Source: Saccharomycopsis crataegensis
Taxonomy: Eukaryota; Ascomycota; Saccharomycetes; Ascoideales; Saccharomycopsidaceae
Reading direction: 5' to 3'
DNA length: 64,000 bases
NCBI RefSeq assembly: GCF_037102585.1
Contig: NW_027043820.1
Location: 1,956,501-2,020,500 of the forward strand
Each line of letters starts with the position of its first letter. The stretch's first letter is position 1. Below, piece after piece: positions 50,858-61,035 of the stretch. The notes beneath the pieces are model-generated. The model made no database searches and was not told where the DNA came from. It worked only from the letters and a program-made list of their open reading frames with translations. Made by a program: the position numbers and the translations under genes.

Positions 50858-52819
50858 CTAATAAAATGTTTCATCCTCTTTTTGGACACGGCATTTCCAG
50901 CCTTTTTTGTCTAACAAAGGCAAGGAAGCACCTAAACACCAACCTAGTTCGTTACCAGCAATCTTCTTGGCGGTCTTTAATTCACGATGTAATGGAATAT
51001 CATAACCAGTGTGAAGCATGGCAACCATGAAAGAAAGATCCAAACAGTAGTTTGGTTCACTAGCTAATTCATCAAGCGATCCATCAATGGCACCCAACAT
51101 TTGTTCCCAGAACGAGTCACCGTTACAAACAATCTTTGCCAAGTCACGCATTTCACCAAGGGTGAATGAGGATGGCATCCCCAATGGGTTGGTTCTATCG
51201 TAAAAGAAAGAGAACACATACATGTCTGAGGATTCTTTAAAGTTTTTAATCAATGATGGTTGGTGGATACCGTTGAAAGAACATGGAAATTGGGCACATT
51301 CTAAGTCCTTATTAAGAGTCTTTTCGGCAAGATAACGACATTGAGCTCCAGAAGGTTCCTCAGCACCAATAAAGTTCACCAAGTAAGTTTCGTCTGCAGA
51401 GTACTTAACCTTGATATTCTTGGCAACATTACCAGGGGAAACACATGGGGAGATAAGGTCAACGGTGGCTTCGGTGACATCTTTACCCTTGATTGGAACT
51501 AAACCAGTTGGTTTCTTGTCGGATTTGAGGTAGGATTCCAAGATGAGCTTGTAAATCTTTTGTCTACCTTCCATCAAACCATACCCCAAGTGGGAAAATT
51601 GGTATAATTCAAAGTCACGGTTGCCAAAATCGATCAGGTACTTGTGGTCACCATCGAGGAGTTTCTCATTGGTTGAGAATTCTGGTTCAAACACAATTTG
51701 GGTGGAGCCACCACCCAAATCAAAAACTGCGGCAGTTGGAATTTTTTCACTAGAACCAATGTTTCCAATCAAGTAGTTGGCGGTGATCCAGGCATAAACA
51801 CCTTCGTCAGCCCCATCCATGATAGAAATACCATCACCGCTGACCACGGCAAATGGCCATTCGGTTTCCAAGTATCTACGGACTTCCTGCAAAATCGCGT
51901 CAGACTTTGCTTCACCCAACAATCTTAAACCAGCAGTGGCCTTAACAGCTACAGGGGTACAACCCTGGAATTCCTTTGGAACAGACTTAACTGCAAGTTC
52001 CAACAATGGATCCAAGGACTTAGCAGCACCAACAATGTCGGTATCAAATGAAGAAAGGCCTGGCTTAAGCATTTCAAAGTCCTCATTAAGGAGCTTTGGA
52101 GGGCTGTAACAGACATCGAACTTGTAAATATGAACTCTTGAACCACTGGAACCGGCATCAATCATGACAACGTATTCTGGATCAGCGTCACATTTACCCG
52201 ATGATGAGCCAGATTTTGACTTCGTGTTTGATTTTGAAGCTTCAGTTAAGACACTGTCCTCCTGACCGGCAGAACCAGAGCCAGAGTCAGAGTAACTCTT
52301 AGTTTTACCATCCTTTTGTTGTTCAGAGCTGGAGAATGCCTTATCGGCTTTAACTTTTTCCTTAGAAGTACCAGTTCCGGCCTTATCTTTTTGTGGTGAC
52401 TGAGGATAAGGAGGCTTTGGAGGTTCATTGTTTTTTGATTCTGAAGAAGAAGAATCTTTCAAGGCATCTGATGAAGTCTTCTCAGTTTCATAGCTATCGG
52501 ATTCAGATTCAGCCTTCGCGTTGGAATTACTGCCACCTTTATAAGTGTCGGCATCTTCATACTGACCAAACAGAGATTTTGTTTCCTCGACGATGGTAGT
52601 AGCCTTATCCTTAAAGCTATTAAGGATCTGGCTATCAGCTAACTGGGTGTGGTCTAAATAATTCAAAAGTTAGATTTGAATCCTCCTTCACTATCAGATA
52701 AACAAATACATACAAGCAGGAGAACTATTCGAGGTCAAATAGAACAATGCAACAAAGAAAAACAACCCGACCGAAATGAGAACATAACGGGAATTTCTGT
52801 TAGTAGCAATACGGATCAT
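50858..52819 (-). CDS. GDA1: Golgi guanosine diphosphatase Gda1, spliced
   Basis: Exon 1 is 52714-52819, exon 2 is 50858-52653; the 60-bp intron (52654-52713) has donor GTATGT, branch TCTAAC and acceptor TTTAG. The spliced protein is about 633 residues. Exon 1 codes almost exactly for a type II membrane anchor ([17 protein letters not shown]). A long Ser/Lys/Glu-rich stalk follows. The apyrase domain starts near 195 with [18 protein letters not shown] and has [36 protein letters not shown] and [12 protein letters not shown]. It hydrolyses GDP to GMP in the Golgi lumen, allowing GDP-mannose exchange for glycosylation. The stalk is longer than in S. cerevisiae (518 residues). Confidence 0.95.
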
Positions 52820-53048
52820 CTTGTGCTTGTAAGAAGAGATTTCCCTTGCGATAGATGAAGGTAAGGTAGATTGGAATTTTGATCCCACCGAAAATATTAC
52901 CTGGCATAAAATACACTACCCGGTAAAACGCGTCACCTCTTCTTACGGGTAAGAGGCACATCTGCGATGATACTTTTTTTCTCTAAAGGTAAACAAAACT
53001 GCGCTTAGTGACATATGAATATCACCAAACCTGACAATTGCTCCAAAA
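52820..53048. promoter_or_regulatory. Divergent promoter between GDA1 and ASK1, with ACGCGT
   Basis: 229 bp. ACGCGT at 52928-52933 matches the MCB element of G1/S genes and is about 115 bp before ASK1. An imperfect inverted repeat CCTCTT...AAGAGG follows at 52936-52956. MBF control of ASK1 is inference. Confidence 0.45.
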
Positions 53049-54605
53049 ATGTCCAAGAGAAAGAGTATTTTTGATAACCTAAAACGATTATCTACTGTTC
53101 CTGATAAAAAGGAAGCCTCTCTTGATGATGATATTCTTCAACTAGAATCAATTGATCAAGAAATTTCAAAGACGCTATCGTTAATCCATTACAATATTGA
53201 CGCTTGTAACAGCATCATTACCAATAAATTCCTCCCAGTACTTATGAACTATCATGCAAATTCAAGAGATATCAATAATAGCACTCGTTTCCTAAAGAAT
53301 CTTTTTGAAAATAGTTTGAATGTCAATATCCAAGTGCAGAAAAAATATGATGAAAATCAGAATCACAATGAACTGGCAACACATGATAGCAAAAGCGGCT
53401 CGACAGAGATACTGGTATCCTCATCAATTTCGAATTTAAAAACTCTTGCCCAAAAAGTGAATGTTAATGATTCAGAAAGCTTATTATCTGAAACCATCTT
53501 ATCAAATGACTCCAGTAGGATTGATATTCAAAAGCTGATGGAAAGATTTCATAAACTTAACCAAAACGCCAATAAAATTATCAAGCCAACATCATCTATA
53601 GACCAAGAGAATTTCAATGATCTGTATGACGACAGTAATCTACAACTCACTCCAACTGGAAAAAGAGAACTTAATAGTGTTTTTGCAAACCGAAATAGGA
53701 CAAATGAATCATCAACAGCAGATTTCATTGCCAACAACAACTCAATCATAGACCAAAACACATCAACCTTTACGTATGAAAAGCAAAATAACCAGAAATT
53801 AAAGGTGCTACCTGAACTTCTACCTCGCAAGCGACCTGGTGACGAAGCGACTTCGCCATTCAAGATTCAAATATCCCCAATAAAAAAGAGACAGCGAATG
53901 CCTAGCAGTCCTACGACACCAAAAAGAGTTGTAGGAGCACGAAAATCGTCAGCTGCGATCTTTGAGAAACTCAACATTGATGATTCTCCAGATGACATTC
54001 CGAAGACTCCAGAGCTTACGTATTTGAAATTTTCCCCCCTCAAAATGAATAACAAATCAAATGCTTCCATGAACCCCGTCACAAAAACGGTAGATAAACC
54101 ACACACATCGTTTGCTTCCATTTCAGCTACTACGCTAGAGATACCACAGCTTCCTTCATCTCTCAATCTAGATGATACCATGGGTAGTAGTAATTACCAA
54201 ACTCCCCAGCCGCCGCTGTTCTTTGATTCCTCCGTTGAAGGAATCGTATTGAAATCGCCGCCGACTCTGATGAAGTTCGCTCTCCCCAAGCTGAAGTCCC
54301 TTATTGTAAAATCCCCAGTGAAGGCTCTTGCAAAGCGATATACTAAAGATTATTTGGATATGGAATTAGACGATGATGAGAGTCAAGAGTTGATGAGTTT
54401 TGAATTGCGAAATAAGCACTACGAAGAAAATGATATCGATTCTACTAAGGAGAGTACTAAAGAAAATACTGAAGATAGTATCAAGGAGAAGCATACTAAA
54501 AAAAAGGACGACGGTACTGCTGAAGACAAGGAAAATGGGATTGTTAGTGGGAATAATTACGAAAAACTGGTAGAATTAGATGATTTTCAAGAACCTGAAG
54601 AGTAA
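53049..54605 (+). CDS. ASK1: DASH/Dam1 complex subunit Ask1
   Basis: Encodes 518 residues. The conserved Ask1 domain is at residues ~27-100: ILQLESIDQEISKTLSLIHYNID, then IITNKFLPVLMNYHANSRDI and TRFLKNLFENSLNV. The rest is disordered with many Ser-Pro and Thr-Pro sites (SPTTPKR, IPKTPELTYLKFSP) and the late motif PTLMKFALPKLK. The Dam1 complex couples kinetochores to spindle microtubules; Ask1 is a Cdk1 target in S. cerevisiae, and the many SP/TP sites fit this. It is longer than the S. cerevisiae protein (292 residues) through the disordered part. A possible MCB box is in its promoter. Confidence 0.88.
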   Translation: MSKRKSIFDNLKRLSTVPDKKEASLDDDILQLESIDQEISKTLSLIHYNIDACNSIITNKFLPVLMNYHANSRDINNSTRFLKNLFENSLNVNIQVQKKYDENQNHNELATHDSKSGSTEILVSSSISNLKTLAQKVNVNDSESLLSETILSNDSSRIDIQKLMERFHKLNQNANKIIKPTSSIDQENFNDLYDDSNLQLTPTGKRELNSVFANRNRTNESSTADFIANNNSIIDQNTSTFTYEKQNNQKLKVLPELLPRKRPGDEATSPFKIQISPIKKRQRMPSSPTTPKRVVGARKSSAAIFEKLNIDDSPDDIPKTPELTYLKFSPLKMNNKSNASMNPVTKTVDKPHTSFASISATTLEIPQLPSSLNLDDTMGSSNYQTPQPPLFFDSSVEGIVLKSPPTLMKFALPKLKSLIVKSPVKALAKRYTKDYLDMELDDDESQELMSFELRNKHYEENDIDSTKESTKENTEDSIKEKHTKKKDDGTAEDKENGIVSGNNYEKLVELDDFQEPEE

Positions 54606-54762
54606 TGTAAATCATTTTTCAGAAAATTTGTATGTACATATAGGTAATTGATACTAGATTGTTTTCTTAAAATAAGTAAACTGGTCAGTGAATTTGTTTT
54701 ATTTATTTTTTTTTTTCTATTTTTTTTTTAAAAAAAATGCTAGACGATTCTAATCAAAATAT

Positions 54763-55926
54763 TTATAATTCTCTTAATTTTAAATACTCGTCATCATTAT
54801 CAAATAGCTCCTCTTCCTCTTCCCCCTCTATAGGTTCTTCACTGTTTTTCCACTTCAATTCACTACCATTCAATATATCCATTAAACTATGAATTGGTCT
54901 ATTTTCAGATAACTTTCCCTTGATCATCAGTCTAATTAATTCAACCTCTCCTCCAGGATAGACCAATCCTAAATCCTCAGGACCGTAAAATTCAACAGTA
55001 ACTTCTTTGAAGAATTTGATCAAATCCTTTTTTCTCACTTGGAGTACCTCATCGGCGTTTTTGGGCATCAAAGCGGCTGCAACACTCTGTAACTTGTTCC
55101 ACCAGTAGTTTTCAGTCCTAGGAAATATGACTCGGATAATTGTTGGGGTGCGCAGTACATGGAACCATTCTACTAATTTCCGATTATTAGCGTTCGTTAC
55201 ATCTGCCCTGCCAAAGACCACATTTCGTGAAGACAATCTTGATTCTGTGGCCACAGATTCATAGAAATCGGTACGATCCCACCAAGCGTTCATCCAAGGA
55301 GCGACAAATGGAATAACTAGGGGGTTGGATCGTTCAAAGTATTGTAAGAGAAGGAAATCCCAAAAACTCAAGTCTTCTGTGGTGGTTATGTTTTTGACGA
55401 TTGGATTATCATTATCAGCGATATCTTGGCTTGCACTAGTCAAATACCCGAGGATGAATTGGTCATATTTGTCATCACTTTCAAGATCCCAAACATCACT
55501 TTGAGGCCATTGAGGTTCAATGGAGGTTTGCTCTTGGATCCACTGCGACAAATTCTCCAAAGTTCTGCTACCTTCAAAGGTGGAAATTTCCTGGTTTCCT
55601 TTGAATATCTTCAAAGTTGGAAAAGACTTAATACCGTACACTGAAGAAACTTTATGTTTCAAAGCATCGATTTGGATAAGTTGAAGTTGCGATGATGAGG
55701 CATAAAGCGATGGCATGTATTGCCAAATTGGTTTAAGCAAGGCACAGTATCGGCATGATTGGGAGAAGAATAGTACGATAGAAAAGCCCTGAGAGTTAGA
55801 TGATTCAGAAAGAAGCGATTGTAGAGAGTCTGCGGTAACTTCTAAAATGTTTGATTCTGAAGTCAATGCATAGGCCACACTGAGACAAAAAAGTGTTAGA
55901 AAAAGAGGTATTGAAATAACTTTCAT
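54763..55926 (-). CDS. ER thioredoxin-domain protein (PDI-like)
   Basis: Encodes 387 residues with a signal peptide (MKVISIPLFLTLFCLSVAYA). One thioredoxin domain covers about 25-135 with active site FFSQSCRYCALLKPIW (CRYC), SSVYGIKSFPTLKIFKG and the cis-Pro loop. The rest (about 180-330) resembles a redox-inactive thioredoxin-like domain (NVVFGRADVTNANN, VLRTPTIIRV). The tail is acidic and has no HDEL-type signal or membrane span. It is most like yeast Mpd/Eps1-type PDI relatives; precise orthology and retention are unclear. Confidence 0.75.
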   Translation of the reverse strand: MKVISIPLFLTLFCLSVAYALTSESNILEVTADSLQSLLSESSNSQGFSIVLFFSQSCRYCALLKPIWQYMPSLYASSSQLQLIQIDALKHKVSSVYGIKSFPTLKIFKGNQEISTFEGSRTLENLSQWIQEQTSIEPQWPQSDVWDLESDDKYDQFILGYLTSASQDIADNDNPIVKNITTTEDLSFWDFLLLQYFERSNPLVIPFVAPWMNAWWDRTDFYESVATESRLSSRNVVFGRADVTNANNRKLVEWFHVLRTPTIIRVIFPRTENYWWNKLQSVAAALMPKNADEVLQVRKKDLIKFFKEVTVEFYGPEDLGLVYPGGEVELIRLMIKGKLSENRPIHSLMDILNGSELKWKNSEEPIEGEEEEELFDNDDEYLKLREL

Positions 55927-56711
55927 CTTCTATTAAATAATAATCCTCATCAAGTTGGATCCAAATAAATTTTGATAGCGTTTTGATAATCGTAGGGTGC
56001 ATTATATTTTCAATTCATTTTTTTTTTCTTTTAGCGTGAAGAAATTTTTCAATGTAAAACCGTTTATCTGGACAACATTGAATTCAATAGAGCTCTCAAT
56101 TCACTCTATTGGCTCCTTTAAAGTAATATCTGATAATTTCTAATCTGGAATTGTAGATTCTAATCATTGTAGTGTCTATGGACATTGAAAATATGAAGTT
56201 CGAGTGATATACCAAATGGTTGGGTTAGACTCTCATGAGACATACATTCTTTCTGAGTCTTATCAACCAAAAAAGAAGTTGGTTTTTTCATCGATGATGA
56301 TCGCTCTTTTAAAAGTTTTCCATTTTATTGCAGTATATATTGACTGAAAATATAGATTTTGCATGTAATGCAAGGTTTTTGGGATTACGTATATGATCAG
56401 ATTTGAATTCAATTATTTTATTCCTCATAAACTAATAATTACAGATCAAACATTATTAGCGGTTAGAAATAATTCTACAAAGCATTCAGTATCTGTCTCA
56501 TCAAGCCACTTGCCTTTTAGGTCATTGTCGATCGCAAATGCTATACTATCGGTTAAAAGGAACCCCGAGCCTTTTCCTAAGTTCTATATTTATTAAAAAC
56601 CTAATCTATAAATATTCCATAACGTTACCCAATTAATATAAAGAAAGAAAATTGAAATTAAACACAACTGCCCAAATCCCATGCTGCAGAAATACCAATA
56701 ATAATATAATT
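55927..56711. other. Intergenic region before the wall-protein cluster
   Basis: 785 bp of AT-rich DNA, promoter of the PDI-like gene and 3' flank of the next gene. No RNA gene or credible ORF seen. Confidence 0.45.
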
Positions 56712-57347
56712 TTATAGTAGCCCCACTAAGCCCAAAAATGAACCAGCTATTAAGTAGTTATTGAGTTCTAACTCACCTTTTCCTGAGCCGGCAGTGGTGG
56801 TTTGTGAGGTTGTCGGTAAATATTTCGACCCAATATCGTAGGGTATCGACGACGATGTTTTTGTTCCGGTTAATGTGCTGCTTGTTATTGTGGAATTGGT
56901 ATCAATGAAATCTATAGGTAATGTAGTGCTGGTATATTCCAGTGTAACCGTGGTAGCATCGGACAGAGAGTCATCCTGTAATAATCCGGTGGTGAAGAAA
57001 GTGGTGGTTGGCAGAGCCAATACTGGTTGAACCAAGGTTCCTGATCCCTTGGCATCTAGAACAACTGGTGCCAAGGCGATGAAGCTTCCCATCGTGAGGG
57101 TGTTCAAACCAATATTCTCAAATAGCTCCACCACCGCTTCCACCAAATCACCAGGAGATGGATCAACTATGGTGACTATTGATAAGAAGCTTCGGTATGC
57201 TGAAGGATAGTTTGATGCCACTGACGATTCAAACAGTAGGGCAGATTCAAGACGGGGATCTAGTGAAGTTGTCATTTGGGCGGTGCATTGCGAAATTGCC
57301 GAGACGATGGAACTGACAAACGCTTGGTCCTGGTTTTGGGCTGACAT
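56712..57347 (-). CDS. Ser/Thr-rich GPI-type protein without evident signal peptide
   Basis: Encodes 211 residues. The N-terminal ~100 residues align with those of the gene at 60328-61035: FVSSIVSAISQ, LLFESSVASNYPSAYRSFLSIV and a later EAVVELFENIG. A Thr/Ser-rich linker (TSTTLPIDF, TITSSTLTGTKTSSS) leads to a C-terminal hydrophobic tail (YLIAGSFLGLVGLL) typical of GPI attachment. Unlike its paralogue it starts MSAQNQDQAF, with no hydrophobic leader; no in-frame upstream ATG or convincing leader exon was found. Either the true start is on an unrecognised exon or the copy is decaying. The domain is not a family I can name; a distant relation to the SRP1/TIP1 wall proteins is possible. Confidence 0.6.
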   Translation of the reverse strand: MSAQNQDQAFVSSIVSAISQCTAQMTTSLDPRLESALLFESSVASNYPSAYRSFLSIVTIVDPSPGDLVEAVVELFENIGLNTLTMGSFIALAPVVLDAKGSGTLVQPVLALPTTTFFTTGLLQDDSLSDATTVTLEYTSTTLPIDFIDTNSTITSSTLTGTKTSSSIPYDIGSKYLPTTSQTTTAGSGKGELELNNYLIAGSFLGLVGLL

Positions 57348-58027
57348 TCTGTATAACCTTTTCTATCTTATATTTCACACAGATCCTTTTGGTTTTGTTT
57401 ACTTATCATTCTCCTATTTCTCTATGGACTCTTCTTGCGAATATATATGAAGATATTGAAAATGTGATGAGGTACATGTAAAAAAAAAAGCATTATCTTG
57501 CTTTTGAAGTCTTCAGCATTTTAGTGAACAATTCAAATACATAGGGTAAATCCACCTGATTTTGTGCATGCACAACTTGAGAAACAAATCTGTATATTAA
57601 GAAAACTCGGTGACCTGGTAATTGTTCAAGCAAGTTCATTACGAGAATGGGAGTTTTTGAAAGGAAACAAAATTGTCACAGGTAAAATATTTGAATCCAT
57701 TTTCTGAGGTTTTCTTTACAAATTGGTGGTCTCCAAAAACTTTTTGGCCAATATTTGCTTCTTTCATGACAGGTATCTAATGATTAATTTGTCATTCTAA
57801 TTGGAAACTATAGTAATATAATAAGAAGTAATGTCATATTAACCTGTAGGGTGAAAAAGATATGGTATCTAAAAACTAATCACTGGTAACATCAATACAA
57901 AACAAGAAAAACATTGAGGCGAGAAGAAATAACCTGCACATATTTTATTATTATTATTTTAACGAGATAACTTGAAAAGTTTCCAAAAAAAAAAGAAGAA
58001 AGCAGCAACTTCGCTTATTTCTGTGTA
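57348..58027. other. Intergenic region inside the wall-protein cluster
   Basis: 680 bp, AT-rich. A minus-strand 23-codon ORF with a hydrophobic start at 57406-57477 was examined as a leader exon and not supported. Confidence 0.4.
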
Positions 58028-58375
58028 TCATAATAGGGCAAATAGTCCTCCCAAACCGCCAATCATATACACCATCTTCATTTCAAAACCCCTTCTCTCA
58101 ATTGTTGCCGCTCCGCCTTCAGCTGTGATCTCATCCTCTGGTGGAGCAGACCGTAGAAATAAACACGCGGCACCATCAGTGATTATTGCTTCGTCAATTT
58201 TTATTCTATCATGTAAAAGTGACATGTTCCTATTGTCATGCTGCCTATTGACACTGCAGGCCGACGCGGCAGAATAAAGTCCAGGCCCCGACCCATCACG
58301 GCAACAAAATTCGCCCGCCTTTACCGAGGGAGTGAAAAAAAGAACCATGTATAAGTGGAGGCAACAAAAAATCAT
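58028..58375 (-). CDS. Small putative secreted, possibly membrane-anchored protein
   Basis: Encodes 115 residues from ATG 58375; the frame opens upstream only with GTG. The first 20 residues (MIFCCLHLYMVLFFTPSVKA) look like a signal peptide, giving a mature protein beginning GEFCCRDGSGPG. The C-terminus has a hydrophobic tail (MVYMIGGLGGLFALL) like the GPI-type genes on both sides, but there is no Ser/Thr-rich stalk. Cysteines occur at the CC pair and two later sites. No family recognised. Its position and orientation within the cluster support a real gene; its small size and lack of homology keep this uncertain. Confidence 0.45.
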   Translation of the reverse strand: MIFCCLHLYMVLFFTPSVKAGEFCCRDGSGPGLYSAASACSVNRQHDNRNMSLLHDRIKIDEAIITDGAACLFLRSAPPEDEITAEGGAATIERRGFEMKMVYMIGGLGGLFALL

Positions 58376-58980
58376 TTTATTTGTCTTGGAAGGATTGCCA
58401 AGTATCCGAGAACTATTGGGCACAAGAATTTAGATAGCTCATGCATCTATGTTTTGTTGGATGTATGTTGTTGCATCGCATTGGTCTAGGTCAAAGATTA
58501 ATGTTGGCCAATTATGCCCCCAAAAATGCCCTTAATATATAGTCTCTTGATACTTCCATGTACATCGAGAGCAAACTTACCATTTTATGTTCCTTGTGGG
58601 TGATCTGAACAGTTTTCTGTATATCTTATGTAGCAAGCAATCATATCAGGAAAAAATAAACTATTTATGAATATCACCCCACCAACGAGAATGAACTTGT
58701 AATTTCTAAAAGAAACCAATACGTGTGTGTTGCTCTTGTATACTTGGCAACCACTATAAAAAGCTAATCCACCAAGTATCTTCGGGCTTTGGATGAAAAA
58801 TGACTACACTACTGGAAACATATGCTTGCTGTAGACCCGCGTTTTCTTATGTTATGAAAAAAGACGTTTAATATTGCAGAGGCAGAAAATGATAATAATG
58901 TGTAATTAAAAAATAGTAATTATAGCAGTTGATAATAATAATAGTATCAACCTGGCTAAATGCCACTTTGATCAATCAGT
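58376..58980. other. Intergenic region inside the wall-protein cluster
   Basis: 605 bp, AT-rich; nothing recognised beyond likely promoter and 3' flank sequence. Confidence 0.4.
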
Positions 58981-59556
58981 TCACAACATGGCAAACATAA
59001 GCCCCATAGCGCCAATTCCTGCACCCCGGCCCAATTTGATAGCACCTGCAGAGCTGCTGTCACCTGACGAAGTCGAGTCGGATGCCCCAGATCCACTATT
59101 GCTGGACCCTGAAGTTTCTGCTGAATCAGAAGTGGCGGTGGATTCTTCGCCTAAGATGCCGCTTAAATCGGCAGAGCTACTTCCAGAAGAATCTGAGGAT
59201 CCAGTAGCTTCTGTAGGCGTAGAAGATTGAATAGCAACATCAGAAGTGGCGGTATTCGTGGCAGCACCAGCAGATGTAGTTGCAGTTTCACCAGAAGAGA
59301 CAGCATTAGAAGCGGCAGCAGTTCCAATAGCGGCAGAAGTAACAGCAGCTCCAGAAGTTCCAGCAGCACTTCCGGACGCGGCAGCAGTGTTGATAGCAGC
59401 ATCAGAAGTTACAGCAGCATCAGCAGTACTTGCAATAGTAGCATCATCAATGATACCACCTCCAGTTGCACTAGCAGGTGGAGCAGTGAATGTATCAGCA
59501 AGCACTCCAGCCATGTATAAAGTGGCCAATGGGAAAACAGATGACAGGAGCTTCAT
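58981..59556 (-). CDS. Ala/Ser/Thr-rich GPI-anchored cell-wall protein
   Basis: Encodes 191 residues: signal peptide MKLLSSVFPLATLYMAGVLA, then a low-complexity mature region of Ala, Ser, Thr and Gly (TAAASGSAAGTSGAA), a Ser/Gly-rich part, a likely omega site around SSSAGAIKLG and a hydrophobic tail GIGAMGLMFAML. This composition and architecture are those of fungal GPI mannoproteins. No catalytic domain is visible, so a structural wall or adhesion-related role is inferred. Reading frames on the other strand are long only because of the repeated composition. Confidence 0.8.
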   Translation of the reverse strand: MKLLSSVFPLATLYMAGVLADTFTAPPASATGGGIIDDATIASTADAAVTSDAAINTAAASGSAAGTSGAAVTSAAIGTAAASNAVSSGETATTSAGAATNTATSDVAIQSSTPTEATGSSDSSGSSSADLSGILGEESTATSDSAETSGSSNSGSGASDSTSSGDSSSAGAIKLGRGAGIGAMGLMFAML

Positions 59557-60327
59557 TTTGATGACTTATGTGGGAGAAAATTCTTCAAGTTTTATTTAAA
59601 TTTTAAATTTTGCTTCTATAAATTGCAAATAAGGATAAGAGTGGTTTTACTTATAATGAATTACCATTTTCCAAATATCATAGACTTGTACAGTATTTAT
59701 GAGATTTATATATAGTAATTTCATGGTATAGGAAATTACCATTCCTGTTGTTTACAAATCTACCCACACGGTGTATCCTTTCAAAGAGCTAGGGATTCAA
59801 TTTATTATGAGTAAGGATATACAATAAAATGGCATAGCCTTCTGACTATTGTACCTACAACACTGCCATATTGATGTGGTGAATGGTTTAGTGATCGAAC
59901 GTTCTAGACAGAAGAAAGCGCGCGTTGTAGGAGCGACAGGGTAAATGGTGGTCTAGATTACCACACTTTTTGTGGCGACAGTAAACAATGTGACACAGTT
60001 CATGATACGATATATTAATAGAACACACAGGAAAAAATAATAAGAATAACTAAAATAAATAATCAAAAGGCATCTAGAAGAATCATTGCAAGTTTTTTTT
60101 CATTTGCAATTTCGTAATAGCAATCACTGAGAAATGCAGGCACAAGGATTCTATTGTCGATGAATTAGTAAGTGGGAAAATAATAATAGTAAGAATATGA
60201 AGATGAATCACAACGAAATGACCATTTCATTGTTTTTTCAATTGTTAAAATTTGAATGTGGCAATAGTAGAAAGCTGTTTCAAAAACTGGATTTATCATT
60301 CAACAAAAGAAAAGCCAGATGACAATG
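59557..60327. other. Intergenic region inside the wall-protein cluster
   Basis: 771 bp, AT-rich, with a more GC-balanced stretch near 59910-60000. No gene recognised. Confidence 0.4.
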
Positions 60328-61035
60328 TTAGAAAAGAGCAAGAACAACACTGGCAAAGAATGCTGAGTATCCAACTGCCGCAAATTGAACACCCATTCCA
60401 GATTGTGGGGTGTCTACCTTGCTGCTGGAACCACTAGAACTTTCGGAAGAGCTAGAAGAAGTCTTTGAACCCTTATGGGTACTAGAAGCTTCAGAAGCTG
60501 AGCCAGAAGCAGAGCTTTCGGTCGAAGTAGTGGTGATGTTGATTGAAGAAGAAGATCCTGAAATAATGGTGGTACCATTACTAGCAGTCGTTGAGCTCAC
60601 AATTGTAGAATCTTCAGCATCATAGGTGTCGGTGAAATCAGTACTGTAATCAGTACCGTAATCACCAGCCATCCCTTCGAGTAATGGGGCGATTCCATAA
60701 GATGGAATTGTTCCAACTTCCTCAATAAAGACTTCGGCAGCAGACTCGACCGCTTCACCGTACAATTCCCCACCAGCACTTTCTACTGATTTTACCACAC
60801 TGATGAAACTTTTCAAGACTGAAGGCTTGTTAACAATCAATGATGATTCAAAAGACAATATAGGATTATATTCAGAGTCAGTTGACCCATATTCGCTTGA
60901 AATTTCGGCAGAAAGAGAGCTGATGGAGGCGAGCATCTCAGTGACAAATGAGTCTTCTGCTGGAGCTGCGTTGGCGGTTTCCAGGTAGCATAATGCAAGA
61001 CCAGCGATCGATTTAGCTAAAGTGTGATATTTCAT
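60328..61035 (-). CDS. GPI-anchored cell-wall protein, paralogue of the 56.7-kb gene
   Basis: Encodes 235 residues: signal peptide ending near ETANA/APAED, an N-terminal domain of ~100 residues (FVTEMLASISSLSAEIS, LSFESSLIVNKPSVLKSFIS, ESAAEVFIEEVG), an acidic Tyr/Thr part (DYGTDYSTDFTDTYD), a Ser/Thr stalk, and the C-terminal hydrophobic tail (VQFAAVGYSAFFASVVLALF). This is a complete GPI wall-protein layout. The N-terminal domain is shared with the gene at 56712-57347; the family is not one I can name, though size and position resemble the SRP1/TIP1 domain. Confidence 0.8.
   Translation of the reverse strand: MKYHTLAKSIAGLALCYLETANAAPAEDSFVTEMLASISSLSAEISSEYGSTDSEYNPILSFESSLIVNKPSVLKSFISVVKSVESAGGELYGEAVESAAEVFIEEVGTIPSYGIAPLLEGMAGDYGTDYSTDFTDTYDAEDSTIVSSTTASNGTTIISGSSSSINITTTSTESSASGSASEASSTHKGSKTSSSSSESSSGSSSKVDTPQSGMGVQFAAVGYSAFFASVVLALF

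Noticed and set aside
57406-57477. Leader exon for the 56.7-kb wall gene
   Set aside because: The short ORF has a hydrophobic start but ends in stops before any acceptable donor site, so it cannot be joined in frame by normal splicing.
59227-59599. Plus-strand Ala/Ser/Arg-rich ORFs
   Set aside because: They mirror the GC-biased repetitive codons of the GPI wall gene on the minus strand.
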